From Helianthus annuus (Eukaryota > Streptophyta > Magnoliopsida > Asterales > Asteraceae), in assembly GCF_002127325.2 (NCBI RefSeq), contig NC_035436.2, forward strand, positions 20,557,645-20,621,644: a stretch of 64,000 nucleotides of DNA, read 5' to 3'. Below are positions 29,601 through 40,482 of the stretch, piece by piece. The notes beneath the pieces were generated by a model. The model ran no database searches, was not told where the DNA came from, and was given only the letters and a program-made list of their open reading frames with translations. The position numbers and the translations under genes were made by a program. Position 1 is the stretch's first letter, and the number at the start of each line of letters is the position of its first letter.

Positions 29601-32270
29601 GACCGCTGCCCGGCGATCCGGGGCCATGCTGCGCTTACCTTGGGCAACTGGCCTGATGCCTGGGAGCGTGGCGAGTTTATGTTCCGCTTTATCACGAGGG
29701 ACTCCCGTCATGTCGGCGTGCTCGAAAGCGAAAATGTCTGCGTTTCTTTTTAGCAACTGTTTCAGGTCGCTTTTTATTTCTGGGGACAGGGTGTCGCCGA
29801 TGGTGACCATTTGGTCTGGGTGGCGTGTGCTCAACACCCACCTTTCTGGTCCTGTAACCCCCGCGGGGCCTTGGCGGCATCGTTTGGTATCCAATACCTC
29901 TCCAACTCTGTCTCGAAATACCGTGGCAATACCTTGCGGTGTCGGGAACTTCATAAAACCTCTCGCCGTGGAGACTATGGCATCTAACTTTCCCAAAGTG
30001 AACCTTCCGATGATCACATTGTGATATGACTCGGCGCGGACCACGAGGAAAGTTAGTAGTATTGTTCTTTCTTTGGGTGCTTGCCAGAAGGTCACCGGGA
30101 AGGTGATTTGACCAATAGGATCCACCTTTTCCCCTGTGAAACCCTTAATAGGAGCATGTACTGATTCGAGCAGCTTTTTATCCTCTGGTTGCATTCTATC
30201 GAAACAATGCTCGTATATGATATCCTCCGAGCTTCCGGTGTCAACCAAGATTCGCCTCATACGGTAATCTCCTACTGCCGCAGAAATGATCAGGGCGTCC
30301 GTGGTAAGATGCAAATCTTCCATTCGTGGTTCGATGGTCATTGTTGCCAACATCCAAGGTTCGAGGGTGGAGAAACTCCGCTTAGCCCCTCTTCCTATAC
30401 CGGCATGAACCATGTTTAACTCGCGCGGCCTTTTTCCTGTCGCCTTGTCATTCTCCTCCTTGACCACCGGCGGACCCTGCTTGATATCTCGCACCAGATG
30501 TGCCAACTTTCCTGATTTTACGAAGTACTCGATCTGTTTCTTAAGCTGGAAACAATCGTTGGTGTCGTGTCCGCTTCCCTTGTGGTATTCGCAGTATTTG
30601 CTCGTATCCTTGTTCGGGTTGTCTTTTAGCGGCTTTGGTGGGTTGAGCCTGAGGTTTTCCGAGGCAAGAATTTCTGCCGGGGTCTTGCTTAAATTGGGAT
30701 ATTCAGAACGAGGTTTTGACGTTTCATTTCTTGAGTATGAGCTCCGATGCTTATCATACCGCGAATCTCTGTCGTTCCGCTGATATCGGTCTCCCCTGTG
30801 TTTGCTTTTAGACCCCCGGTTATCTTTTTCTTCCTGGTTCTTCAGGGCTTCTTTCTTTCTGTTAGCTGCGTGGCTGGCCGCTACCGCTTTTTCCTGTATA
30901 ACGTATACTTTGGCAATCCGCAGTATCTCGTCTATGGTCGGGGGTACCCCGTCCCTTCCGTGCAACGTTCTCAGTAATTCGTCATCATTAACCCCTTGGA
31001 GGAAAGCTCCGCATGCCAAATCGTTAGTGACGCCTGGTATCGCCAGGCTTTCTTTATTGAACCTGATGATAAAATTCTCTACCGTTTCGTTGTCTCGACG
31101 ACGGATATGGAGTAGTTCATTCCTATCTTTTGTATGTCGGCGCTGTTGACTGAACTGTAGGATGAACTTTGATTCCAGATCTTCAAAACTGTCTATCTCG
31201 CCCGTGGGTAAGCTGTCCCACCATACTCGCGCTGCTCCCACTAAGGTTTGCACGAACATTTTGCACCACAGAGGCATGGGCCAACAAGCCACCTCACCCG
31301 CGCTCTTAAATAAATTAAGGTGATCATCCGGGTCGGTGAGGCCGTCGTACTTGCCGACTGTTTGGGGCATCTTTGGTTTTTCTTTAATAGGGGCTTCGGC
31401 GATCCGGCGTGTGAATTTGGATCGGAATGTTGCATCTACTGGCTTATACGGTTTGGTTAACTCGTCATCTTCTACGTTCACTGTCTGTGCCGGGGGGTTG
31501 TTTGCACCCGGGGCGGGACCTGTTCCTGGACCGGAGTTTTCTAAAGGAGTAAACCGGGGTCGGACCGCGTTTTCTCTGTCGTGTACAGGTTCAGTTGGTG
31601 CTTGGGTATACATTGGTTGTGGACTCGGAAAGTTCCACCACGGCGGCATGTAAGCCGCGTATGGCGATTGTGAATTCCCTTGTGTCGTTCCCTGAGGGGG
31701 GTAGGCTGTTCCCCCGTATGTGGGTAAGTACCCGAAAGGGGGCACATAGCAATATCCCGGGAAATACATTTGATTACCTGGTGTGACAGGGGCATTCATT
31801 ACTCCAGTTGGCATGATGACCGGCTGATGAGGCGGGGTAGACAGTGCCGCCGTAAGTGCGGCTGAATACAACGGTGGCATTGGACTGGAGACCAACGGTT
31901 GGTAGTATTGAGGAGTGTTGGTTCCAGATGCTAAGATGCTGGGACTCGCCGAGGTAATGACTGGAGTGGAGTAAAGGCGTGAAGTCTGCGAGAAAATAGC
32001 AGCCCCTGGGACGGAGGTGCCACTGCCTGTTCCCTCCACCCTTCCGGGTGGTGTTTGTGTGGGCATGTAAAGGAAAGGGCTTGTAACCACGGCCTGGGAA
32101 GAGACGGTGGTAACGTTATCAAACCCTGGTGGTGGCCCTTCCGCCTCGAACTCTAGATCTAACGATCTGGTAACGGCCGGTGATGATACTGGGGCGGTTA
32201 CGCTTCCCGCCCCCAGCGTCAGGTTATTATTCGTCACCCTTTGACCAGCCATGTTCTGATCACTTGCCAT
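26625..32270 (-). CDS. Tat Gag-Pol polyprotein, one in-frame stop
   Basis: The start chosen is ATG at 32270 (MASDQNMAGQRV), since the frame further upstream runs into the LTR. Gag core lies at about residues 280-480 (KYDGLTDPDDHLNLF, RVWWDSLP, HTKDRNELLHIRRRDNETVE). A CCHC-like YCEYHKGSGHDTNDC follows near 595. The protease site is ILVDTGSSEDIIY (about 675). Reverse transcriptase has YVDDLVIKS (about 1027). RNase H has LYTDGSSSGKGSGAG and NNEAEYEALLAGL (about 1317-1360). Integrase has the HHCC zinc region (HAGPRAVV, CLSCQK) and the D-D-E residues in WAVDIVGPF, VSDNGTQF and NGQVERTN. TAG at 26916-26918 stops the frame after GLD, and the same frame continues for 96 residues (LEERHEAAA, VGDYVMRDN, GPYVIQEDLGKGAYRL), the usual integrase C-terminus. 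So the gene is a single nonsense change from complete. Confidence 0.95.
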
Positions 32271-32294
32271 GAAGCTCTTTGTTGTTCTTGCACG

Positions 32295-32312
32295 GTCCCA
32301 CGGATGGCGCCA
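32295..32312 (-). promoter_or_regulatory. Primer-binding site of the Tat element
   Basis: Read leftwards it is TGGCGCCATCCGTGGGAC, one base inside the LTR edge, of the TGGCGCC-type used by Tat/Ogre elements. Confidence 0.8.
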
Positions 32313-32313
32313 A

Positions 32314-32732
32314 TGAAGAAACACTGACCTTAACAACTCCGAAAGCTTCAACGATCAATGACTCGAACGTGTGGCTGCAAAACAGAAACACCGTTAGGAC
32401 TCGTTACAGGAATGGGGTTATTCCTGTAACCACCCTCCGGCGTGAGAATAAGTATTCGTTTTTGGGAGAAGTATGTGAAGGGAAAAGTGTATGGGAATTA
32501 GATGATCATACCTTACGTATTTGTCTATATTTATAGGTTCTCCATTAGGGTTTCCCTTATTTTAGGATGCGCTCCGATAAAGTGGAGATTTACACGATCT
32601 TCCCGAAAAGTGGGAGATTTAGTTATGCACCTTCCTTATAGATATGGAAGGTTCTAGAATAATTCTTGGTATTTATGTTAATATAAAAGGTTGTAACCGG
32701 GTCGGGTGATCGACGCGGGTCACACCTCGTCA
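32314..32732 (-). repeat. 5' LTR of the Tat element
   Basis: Same sequence as 21946-22364 as far as I can see. The minus-strand word CTATAAATATAG (32525-32536) is a good TATA box for genomic transcription, placing the RNA start near 32500. Confidence 0.95.
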
Positions 32733-34968
32733 GTCATTATGGGTTTTAAGAATCGCATGAAGGAGGTCTTTATCTATGCATGGGAAGTGCATAGCACATG
32801 ATGTTCATGCATGGGTAATGTAGGATGATGACATGAATGAAGATATATTAGTTCTACATGCAAGTGGTATGGATTAATAGTGTCATGACAACGTGTAGGT
32901 AGTTGAAGCCGTCGTATGATTCGCGTTTCCTCTCATTTAATCTACACACGGAACTATAATCTAGTAAAATAATATAACGCTAAAAAATAAGAGAAGAATA
33001 TTAGAACAATTAAAATAATATTACCTTAAAAATAAGAGACCATAGAATCAATTTGTGCAAAACTAACGCCTTTCCTGACTACCACGATCACCTAAAGATA
33101 TATATAATTGGTATTAGTTTTTGTGAGTTTTGTGTAATTTTAGGATTTTCAAGATCGTCGGTTTTGGTGTTCTAACTTATTCCGATCGTATTTCAATCCC
33201 GAATAGTTTTAGAAAATGACAATGTAAGACCCTTCTCGTTCATATAACTAATATTTTATACAAACTATTTTACGAAAAGATTACTAGTTTTAACAAAACG
33301 TAAGCTACTCAAGGTAGCAATGATTCGATTGATTTACATGTCATTAAAAATTTAAAGTTTTGAAACATAAACATCAAAACACAGAAGCAAACATTTTTAA
33401 GGTGTGTTAGGTTCTTCACGTCACTTGATCTTCATCCGTAACCTTAAGGTGAGAGTAGCCTATCATTTAAAATAATTCAGACGATCCGTAATTTAAGTAT
33501 ATAAACGAAACCCTTAAAAAAAGAAAAAGAAATATTTTTTTTTCTGAATTAGAGGTCCTCGCGTGTCGCACAGAGTTGATTTGTCTCTCTCGCGTGACGC
33601 GAGGATGACCAGTTGACCAGGCTTATCCGCGTGTCACGGGAGGGCAGACATTCCAGCAGCTCCAGCTAGCTAGCTAGGCACTTTCCAAGTCTTAACCAAT
33701 TTTCACCATTTTCACTTAATTCACATCCAATTCAATCCAACCCGAATTTATTCACTTGGGGTTTCATTCTTTAACGTCTTTAAACTATAACCCACTACCC
33801 GGACCCATAAATCTTGGGTTATTCACTCTTATTATTCGTTTCGGGTTTATTACCCATTTGACCCTTTATAAGACTTTAAGCGCTATAGCTCAAGTTATCT
33901 AATTCCTTGGCAAAATTTTTCATTATTTTTCCTGACCATAATCATAGTCATGGTGGATTTTTCTTAATAATAATCATGCATTGAAATGCCATATTTTCAT
34001 TGATTGTCTTATTCGTTTGATCCGTTATGAGATTTAGGCTATTTAGCCTAAATCATCCACATTCTTTCATCAGAGTTTTCTTATCGTTTTACAATCACGA
34101 TCAAAGATCATGGTTGACGACTTGGACAATACCTCGGCTTCTACGACCCCACGGGTCGCTTATACATTGGTTTTACTTGTCGCTTATACCTTGGTTTTAC
34201 TTGACCTCGTGGTTTCTCTCCACCACGGGCGACAAACATCAATGGTCCATGGAAATGTTTATTTCATTTGGGCAACACATCCGCTTCTATGACCTCGCTG
34301 ATCATTTGTACTTCGGTTTTACATGCCTTAGACGCAATTTATCTAAAACACATTTTCCTTACTCAGTCAAAAGATTCGACAAAGAACTCTTTTAGAGTTT
34401 TATCTTAGTAACCAAAATCAATTAATTAATAACAATATCATAACATCCTAGCTACGTACCTCAAAGCTTCCCTTCTGAATGAGCTTCTTTCTTGGCTTGG
34501 ATTCCCGACGCCTCACTTGAGTTATCTATTGGTTTAACCCCAAATGATCACTATCATACATTCCACTCATGTCCCCTCAAATGAAGGATTCACTAGTAAG
34601 CATTCATAATACTTCCATCAAATTTCTAGCCAAGTAGCAATCTAAGTTTTTCACATAGGCATTTTCACTTAGATGGATTCACTAGTAAGGCCCGTGTTGT
34701 AAAGTAGGCACAGTTCAATAATTAGTTTTCAAATTGAAGCGTTGACCCCTAGCCTAACCATCCAAGTAGCCAATACTTACGTAGCATTAAGCATACCCTA
34801 CTACTCAACAATACAACCATACATGGTAAAATACCGAATTTGTGATTTATCATCCGAAGCAAAGTAGCTAACAAAATTGATGGCTTGGCATTAGAAAAGC
34901 AGAAACGACAAAGACAAAGGGTTTGTGTTTTAATTGAACGATTATGATTGACAAAGGTTTACTCTCAT
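32733..34968. other. Repeat-derived intergenic DNA
   Basis: No credible gene. At 33223 TGTAAGACCC resembles an LTR start. At 33546-33632 CTCGCGTGTCGC, CGCGTGACGCGAGG and CGCGTGTCACGGG form another short palindromic cluster like those in the LTRs of the left part. Internal near repeats occur at 34155-34200 (CGCTTATAC, TTGGTTTTACTTG, twice). I read it as degraded LTR DNA, clade unknown. Confidence 0.5.
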
Positions 34969-35035
34969 CACTACAAGGAAAACTAGCAATAGCGGCGACC
35001 TCTTTAGCGACGACTTCCAAAAAGTCGCCGCTAAA
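34969..35035 (+). mobile_element. CACTA (En/Spm) transposon terminus
   Basis: CACTACAAGGAAAACTAGC opens the end. It is followed by subterminal GCGGCGACC, TTTAGCGACGACTT and AAGTCGCCGCTAAA, the inverted GTCGCCGCTAAA words common in plant CACTA elements. The opposite end is not found, so this is an end fragment or part of a larger, decayed element. Confidence 0.75.
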
Positions 35036-37586
35036 ACTCCTATTCGTGTCCTCTCCTTTTAATCAATCCCTAACCGTTTGATCATAAGGCAATCTAAGGG
35101 CTGGTGTTTTATTAGAGCATGTCGCTTATCAAAACCATTGGCGGGCTGGAGATTCACCCATTCCCTCCCAAATCACACCAGTACCGCTTCCCCAAACCCT
35201 AGATTGACGCCGCACCATCTCGACGGACCACCTCCCTGGCGCCGCCGTACCACCTTCTCAGCACTGCCGGACCTCCAGATACTTTTCCTCTTCCTCTTTA
35301 GTGTTGAATCTATATTTTTGAACCATGTTTCAGAACATTAGGCTTGGGTGTTAGTAGGGCCGGCTCAAGGGTAAAGCTGCTAAAGCCCTAGCTTTGGGCT
35401 TCCTTTCTTCCATGCCTCCGTTTTACGATTTACTTCATGTATACTAACTAATCGTATTGGGCTCTGTGGTTGAGACTTGGGAAAAAAGATTAGTGAACAT
35501 GGGGGTGGGGGTGGAAATAGAATCGTCAGGAACAGTAAAGTGTAAATCGGAAACGAATTTCGAAGTTCCAACTACAACTTGTTCTGTGTTCTTTCTCAAC
35601 TAAATCGAAGTTGTTCTGTTGTGCTTTGGAATCGGAATTGTCAAATAGAAGGTTTTATGTTCTAAGGTCCCTGTTATGCTTTTTCTTTAGTAATTGAAGC
35701 CTAGTTAACAATTTCTGGCCGGTGATTTTGTAGAGAAGTGTTTCAAGACTTGTAGGTACCCTTTTGTTTATCCAGTAATCTTCAGAGATGTGTTTAATAG
35801 CAATAACCATAGCTAAAGTAATTTGCGGTTGCACATATGTTACTGATAAGATCTTTTTGTTTTTTTGACTTTTTTTAGATTCTAATTAAAAGATAAAGAC
35901 ACATGCTATTCAAAGACAGCGTTATTATCTCTATTTTGATATAAGAACCACCTTCTAATTTATTTTGATGCTCAAGTTATGACAGTAACTAGCTTAAAGT
36001 TTTTTATTTGGGGTTCATTTGGATGAAAAGTCATCAAATTATGGTTTTATTTTCTGTAAAAAAGTCATCAAATTATGGTTTTATTTTCTGTAAAAGGATA
36101 ATATGATGTTTAGATGTTTGTCGGTTGTTTCGAGGTGAATTTTTGTCTCGCTATAAAGTGATTTCATCATGTTATGGATAGCACCTTCATAAGTAAATAT
36201 ATACCTACAAAAGTCATTGCAATCTACAATGCTCTGTTTTGATTGGTTGACGCTTGTACGTGGCATTAATAGAATACCTGGGTTTTTGGCTGTTCACGCG
36301 TGTTCGATTAACTCATTTTGTGTTTATTTTCTCTAGGTTCACTCAGAGTTGGAGCATTATGTGACCAGTTGCTACTACAAACTTTGCCATATTTACATTA
36401 AAAACACATTTAGACACTCCTCTATATAAAATACAGACATGGAATTGAACCGTCAAGCTGCCACGATTGAACCCCGTCAAGCGCACCACAGTCGAACCCC
36501 GGTAAGTAATCCTTTATCTATCTTTTATAGTTTCTGATATGGCATATGGTTATGCAATGTCGTGTAGGATGGTGTTAATTAGCGGTGTCCACAGTATCTA
36601 ATGGCCAATGTGTTGAAAAAATACCCAAACCGACCCAAACAGAATAAGGTAGGTACAATGGTTGGTTCGTCAATTCTTATGAGATCGGGTTCGAGTTGGT
36701 TCGGTCCAAAAACCGAATACAACCCGAAATAAAGAATATGGACCTGAAATAACCTTTACACAATTTTTTTTTTCGATAATTTCTGAGGTAAATAACATAG
36801 AGCTCCATAAGTGCACATGTAAGGTAAATAACATAGCTTGGGTCTTTGACATTATAACTCGAGGTGGCAAAACGAGCCGGTTAGGGTCAAAATAGGTAAT
36901 CTTTTTTATATTTTTAACTTACTTTTTATTTTTTTGTAAAAAGATGGTGTCATATGTGATTAGTTGTAAAAAAGTCCTTAGGTTGACTTGTAACCCATTG
37001 GACATGTTTTTTTTTCAAAGATAAAACTAGGGGGTTAATCGTGTCGGGTAGGGCTGGAGTGTTGTAGGACACGAAAATTGAGTAATTTGGAGACGATCCG
37101 TTTAACCCGTCTGCCTAAACATGTCAAATGGATTTGCTGGTAGCTGTAAATGTGTTAATTAGGTTGGTGGGTTGTAATACAGGTTGGCGAGTCGAAGGTT
37201 AGTGGTTCGACTTGTCCAATTAAATGGGTTAAACAAGTCAACCAATTTATCAAACGGGTTAGATAGGCGATATTTCCCTCACTCGAATTTGAATGACATG
37301 TGATGGCTGATCAGAATGAAGAAGGAATCTAATCGGAATGAAGAGGCGGAATTGGTAAAGCTCTGCTACAAGCATATCATGCGTGTTGTAATTAACTGCT
37401 TCTGGTTAGGAACTGATCGGAGCTTCATAAAAACATAACGAGCCGAGCTCGAGCCTAGTCGGGCTTGGCTCGGCTCGTTTACACCCCTAGTCAACATGAT
37501 GCGTGCAGGTCAAGAGTCAACATGTTTCTATATATTGTAATTTACAATAGTAAAATGTTAGTTATATTTTTATCATTTGAATCAAC
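35036..37586. other. Intergenic DNA without a recognised gene
   Basis: A GC-rich gene-leader-like stretch at 35160-35280 may be a fragment carried by the CACTA element. A 33-bp AT-rich segment is repeated in tandem around 36035-36095 (AAGTCATCAAATTATGG). At 37440-37490 the GAGCCGAGCTCGAGCC palindromic text is common in plant repeats. Confidence 0.5.
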
Positions 37587-38412
37587 ATGCAGGTTACTTG
37601 GTTAGAAACAGACCTTTTTACCGTTGGCTTGGGTTTTCTCATGCTTTCAATGGGACTTACGCTAACATTTGAGGATTTCAGACGTCGTTTAAGGAATCCA
37701 TGGACTGTAAGCATTTCCTCTCTGTTTTTTTTTTCTTTTTCGTTTTTTTTTTTTTTTGTTTGTTGGAGTTTATCTTCTGTATTGGATATCAAAGAGGAAT
37801 ATGTTTTCGGTTTTTTAGGTTGGCATAGGGTTTATTGCTGAGTACTTGATCAAACCTTTGTTGGGATTCTTCATTGCAATGGTACGTGACAATGCCTATG
37901 GATATGAGTATTAACTATTAACTAAAAAAGGTTACATGAACTGCACTTATTGTGAATATTGAGGTCAAATGAACAAAAAATATATTTTCATCTTTAAATA
38001 TGAGCTCGTTAAATATTTACAAAGCTGTAATTACCATGTCAAAATATTTGATAAATGCTATGAGTTAGACAATGTAGATGCATCTTCATTTTTTTTAGAT
38101 TTTACTCTGTTTTTGGGTTGTGTTATTGATATAAAAACTTGAATTGTATCCACAGACTCTAAATGTTGCAACTTATATATCGAAAGGAAATCTAGCACTT
38201 TCTCTTCTCTTCTCATGACAACGTAAGCTTCCGTCTCTTGTTTAATATAATCTTTGTTGTAGAGTATAATCCAATTGTCCAAAATATAACCCATTTAGTG
38301 CTTGTATTTATATAAAGAATTCTAACAAGCAATCTTTATGTCGGTGTTTCCAGATGTTCGACTATTGGAGCTATTATCATGACACCACTGTTGACTAAAC
38401 TTCTAGCTGGTA
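37587..38412 (+). pseudogene. BASS-family sodium/metabolite cotransporter, pseudogene fragment
   Basis: Exon-like pieces in order: 37587-37705 ([25 protein letters not shown]), 37819-37880 ([21 protein letters not shown], with GT following), 38157-38221 (NVATYISKGNLALS) and 38354-38412 (CSTIGAIIMTPLLTKLLAG, with GT following). Known: these match the bile acid:sodium symporter core of plastid BASS1/BASS2-type transporters. The exon with the PGGQASN motif is missing and the third piece carries a two-base frame shift before the expected MTT. The N- and C-terminal exons are not seen. I call it a nonfunctional partial copy. Confidence 0.82.
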
Positions 38413-38928
38413 TTTTGGTTCTGTTACGCGGTTTCTTTTTGTGGCATTTGCTCTTATTTTTGGTTCTGTTTGCGGTTTCGAACTAGTTAGCGTTTGTGTA
38501 CTTTTATATATATATATATATAGATCAATGGTTTGGTATGTATTTGGAAAACCGAAAATAGCAGTAAAGCGTTTGTGTACTTTTATATATATACGAGTCA
38601 GTTAAAAAACTGATTTTATATTTGCAATTGCCCCGTTGTTTTCTAGGGTTTCAAAAAAAAACATTAATTTATGTTGATTTAATATTTAGTTCATGTTTTT
38701 AGGTCTTTTAAATTTTGTAAGCGAGAAGTTTTTGAACCAAATTCGAAGAACGAAGTTGCTTAACTTAATTTGGTGACATCTGAACATAACCTAATAAGGT
38801 ACCTATTTTTTTTAACCCTTTTATAGTCTTATATACTCATAGACATAAGGGTTGTTTGTTAATGAGTAAAAATTTATATTTGTTTTTTAATTTAGAAACT
38901 CCATAACATTTTTTTATAAAGAAAAAAA

Positions 38929-39080
38929 CCATGTTGAAATATTCCATCTAGTCTTTATTTAGTGAACTATGTTATTTCATCAATGTTTTTTAACTGACTC
39001 GTATTTTGCCCACCCTCCAAAAAACTTATGTATCAATCACCGGTGACCGCCATAAACAAATGGAACAAAAAGGTGCTACA
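38929..39080. repeat. Single unit of the array seen at locus A
   Basis: One copy of the 150-170 bp unit (CATGTTGAAATATTCC through AAAAAGGTGCTA). It marks the beginning of locus B, whose similarity to locus A starts near 38832 (ATACTCATAGACA). Confidence 0.88.
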
Positions 39081-39182
39081 AAAGTCGCTTGAAATCGAAT
39101 GAGAGGTGAAGGATTTAGAAGCTTGATTATGAACGAATTCACAATTTAAGCAGATCTTGGATTCACGATAACTTGAAATTTA

Positions 39183-39959
39183 GGTAGTGTTTGGTATGCA
39201 GGAAAGAGAGGCGGAATGAAATGGACCATTACGAGTGAATAAAGAAAATGGTGTTTGGTTTGTCAATGTAATGGAGTCACCCATTACATAAGACATTTCA
39301 TACCCTCAAAATCAGTCTATCTGCCCCCATGTTTTTTTTAACTCCATCCCCATTTACACCCTTCATTAACAATACCACAACCTAAAAAAATCGCCACCAC
39401 CCACCACCGACGCCCACCGCTGTTGCCACTCATCAGTCGTTGCGACCCGTAACCCACCACCCACTACCGCCTACGCCAGGACCACCCCGACGATCACAAT
39501 CGCCGCCATCAACCACCACCGACACTCGTCACCGCTGCCACCACCACCGCCGGGGACCACCCATCACCGAGGCCCATCGCCGCCGCCGCCACCACCAATC
39601 ACCGTCGTCGCAGCCACCATTGCCGCCACACCACCCCACCACCAACGCCCACCGTCACGACCAGTTGCCACAACCCGCCACCGTCGCCACCAACCACCAC
39701 CGCCGCCGTTACCCACCTGCCACCGCCACCGCCACCACCCACCACTGCCACAGACCATCGTCGCCACCCATCGCAACCACCACCGTCACCGATTTTATTC
39801 ATAGTGTTTTCTTGCCTACCAAACAATACACGGTAATAATATATTCCATTCTCACATGTAACCAAACAAAACATGGAATCGTAATGATCTATTCCAATTA
39901 CCATTCCCTCGTCAATTCCATTATCATGTCCATTCCATTAACCCATACCAAACGGACAC
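39183..39959. mobile_element. PIF/Harbinger-like element, locus B copy
   Basis: The ends are GGTAGTGTTTGGTATG and CATACCAAACGGACAC, flanked by TTA at 39180-39182 and 39960-39962. The core is again a CCACC/CCGCC tract. It occupies the same site as the locus A copy, so it predates the duplication. Confidence 0.8.
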
Positions 39960-40162
39960 TTAATGTCCGACGGTTTCGGTATTGGAACTACATTACCGTT
40001 GGTTTCAAGATGAAGGATTCACTTTTCACATATTCAGATTTTTAAAATCTCCTCTAACGTGTAACCACTTATACAAAATAAACCTTATGATTTATAAACT
40101 CTTTTTAATCCAATATATTTTGTTATTAATCTATCTTTTTTTTTTCCTTCTTTCGATACACC

Positions 40163-40482
40163 CACCAGTCGCCACCAACCACCACCGCCGCCGTTACCCA
40201 CCTGCCACCGCCACCACCCACCACTGCCATAGACCATCGTCGCCACCCATCGCAACCACCGCCAACACCGCCATCACCTATCACCACCCACAATCACCGC
40301 CACCGACCACCATCACCGATTTTATTCCATAGTGTTTTCTTGCCTTCCAAACAATACACGGTAATAATTTATTTCATTCTCACATGTAACCAAACAAAAC
40401 ATGGAATGATAATGATCTACTCCATTCCCTCGTCAATCTTATTACCATGTCCATTCCATTAACCCATACCAAACAAACACTT
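40163..40482. repeat. Second, partial copy of the Harbinger 3' part and flank
   Basis: From CACCAGTCGCCACC the sequence repeats the right part of the Harbinger element. It carries CATCACCTATCACCACCC, present in the locus A copy but absent from the adjacent 39183-39959 copy. The copy continues beyond the solo LTR at 43884-44034 with the same flank (TTTCGGTATTGGAACTAC). So a local duplication exists in B, probably templated from an A-like allele. Confidence 0.75.

Larger units (their letters stand above)
21946..32732 (-). mobile_element. Complete Tat-lineage Ty3/gypsy retrotransposon (10.8 kb)
   Basis: Two 419-bp LTRs (21946-22364 and 32314-32732) bound the element, and GTCAT flanks it on both sides (21941-21945 and 32733-32737). 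Reading both LTRs side by side I see no difference, so the insertion is recent. Going leftwards it has a primer-binding site, gag-pro-RT-RH-IN as one long frame, a plus-strand gene-containing region and a polypurine tract. Known: Tat elements (Retand, Grande, RIRE2 types) carry a long region between pol and the 3' LTR, sometimes with antisense reading frames. Confidence 0.96.

Noticed and set aside
29299..30024. 241-residue plus-strand frame inside Tat pol
   Set aside because: Shadow of a conserved RT-protease frame; no own TATA or domain, unlike the 22666-25519 unit.
35345..35400. hAT end (AGGGCCGGCTCAAG)
   Set aside because: Only one possible end with no inverted partner or target duplication.
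39440..40045. 201-residue histidine/proline/threonine-rich frame
   Set aside because: Same CCACC tract in the locus B Harbinger copy running into AT-rich flank; not conserved as a protein with locus A.
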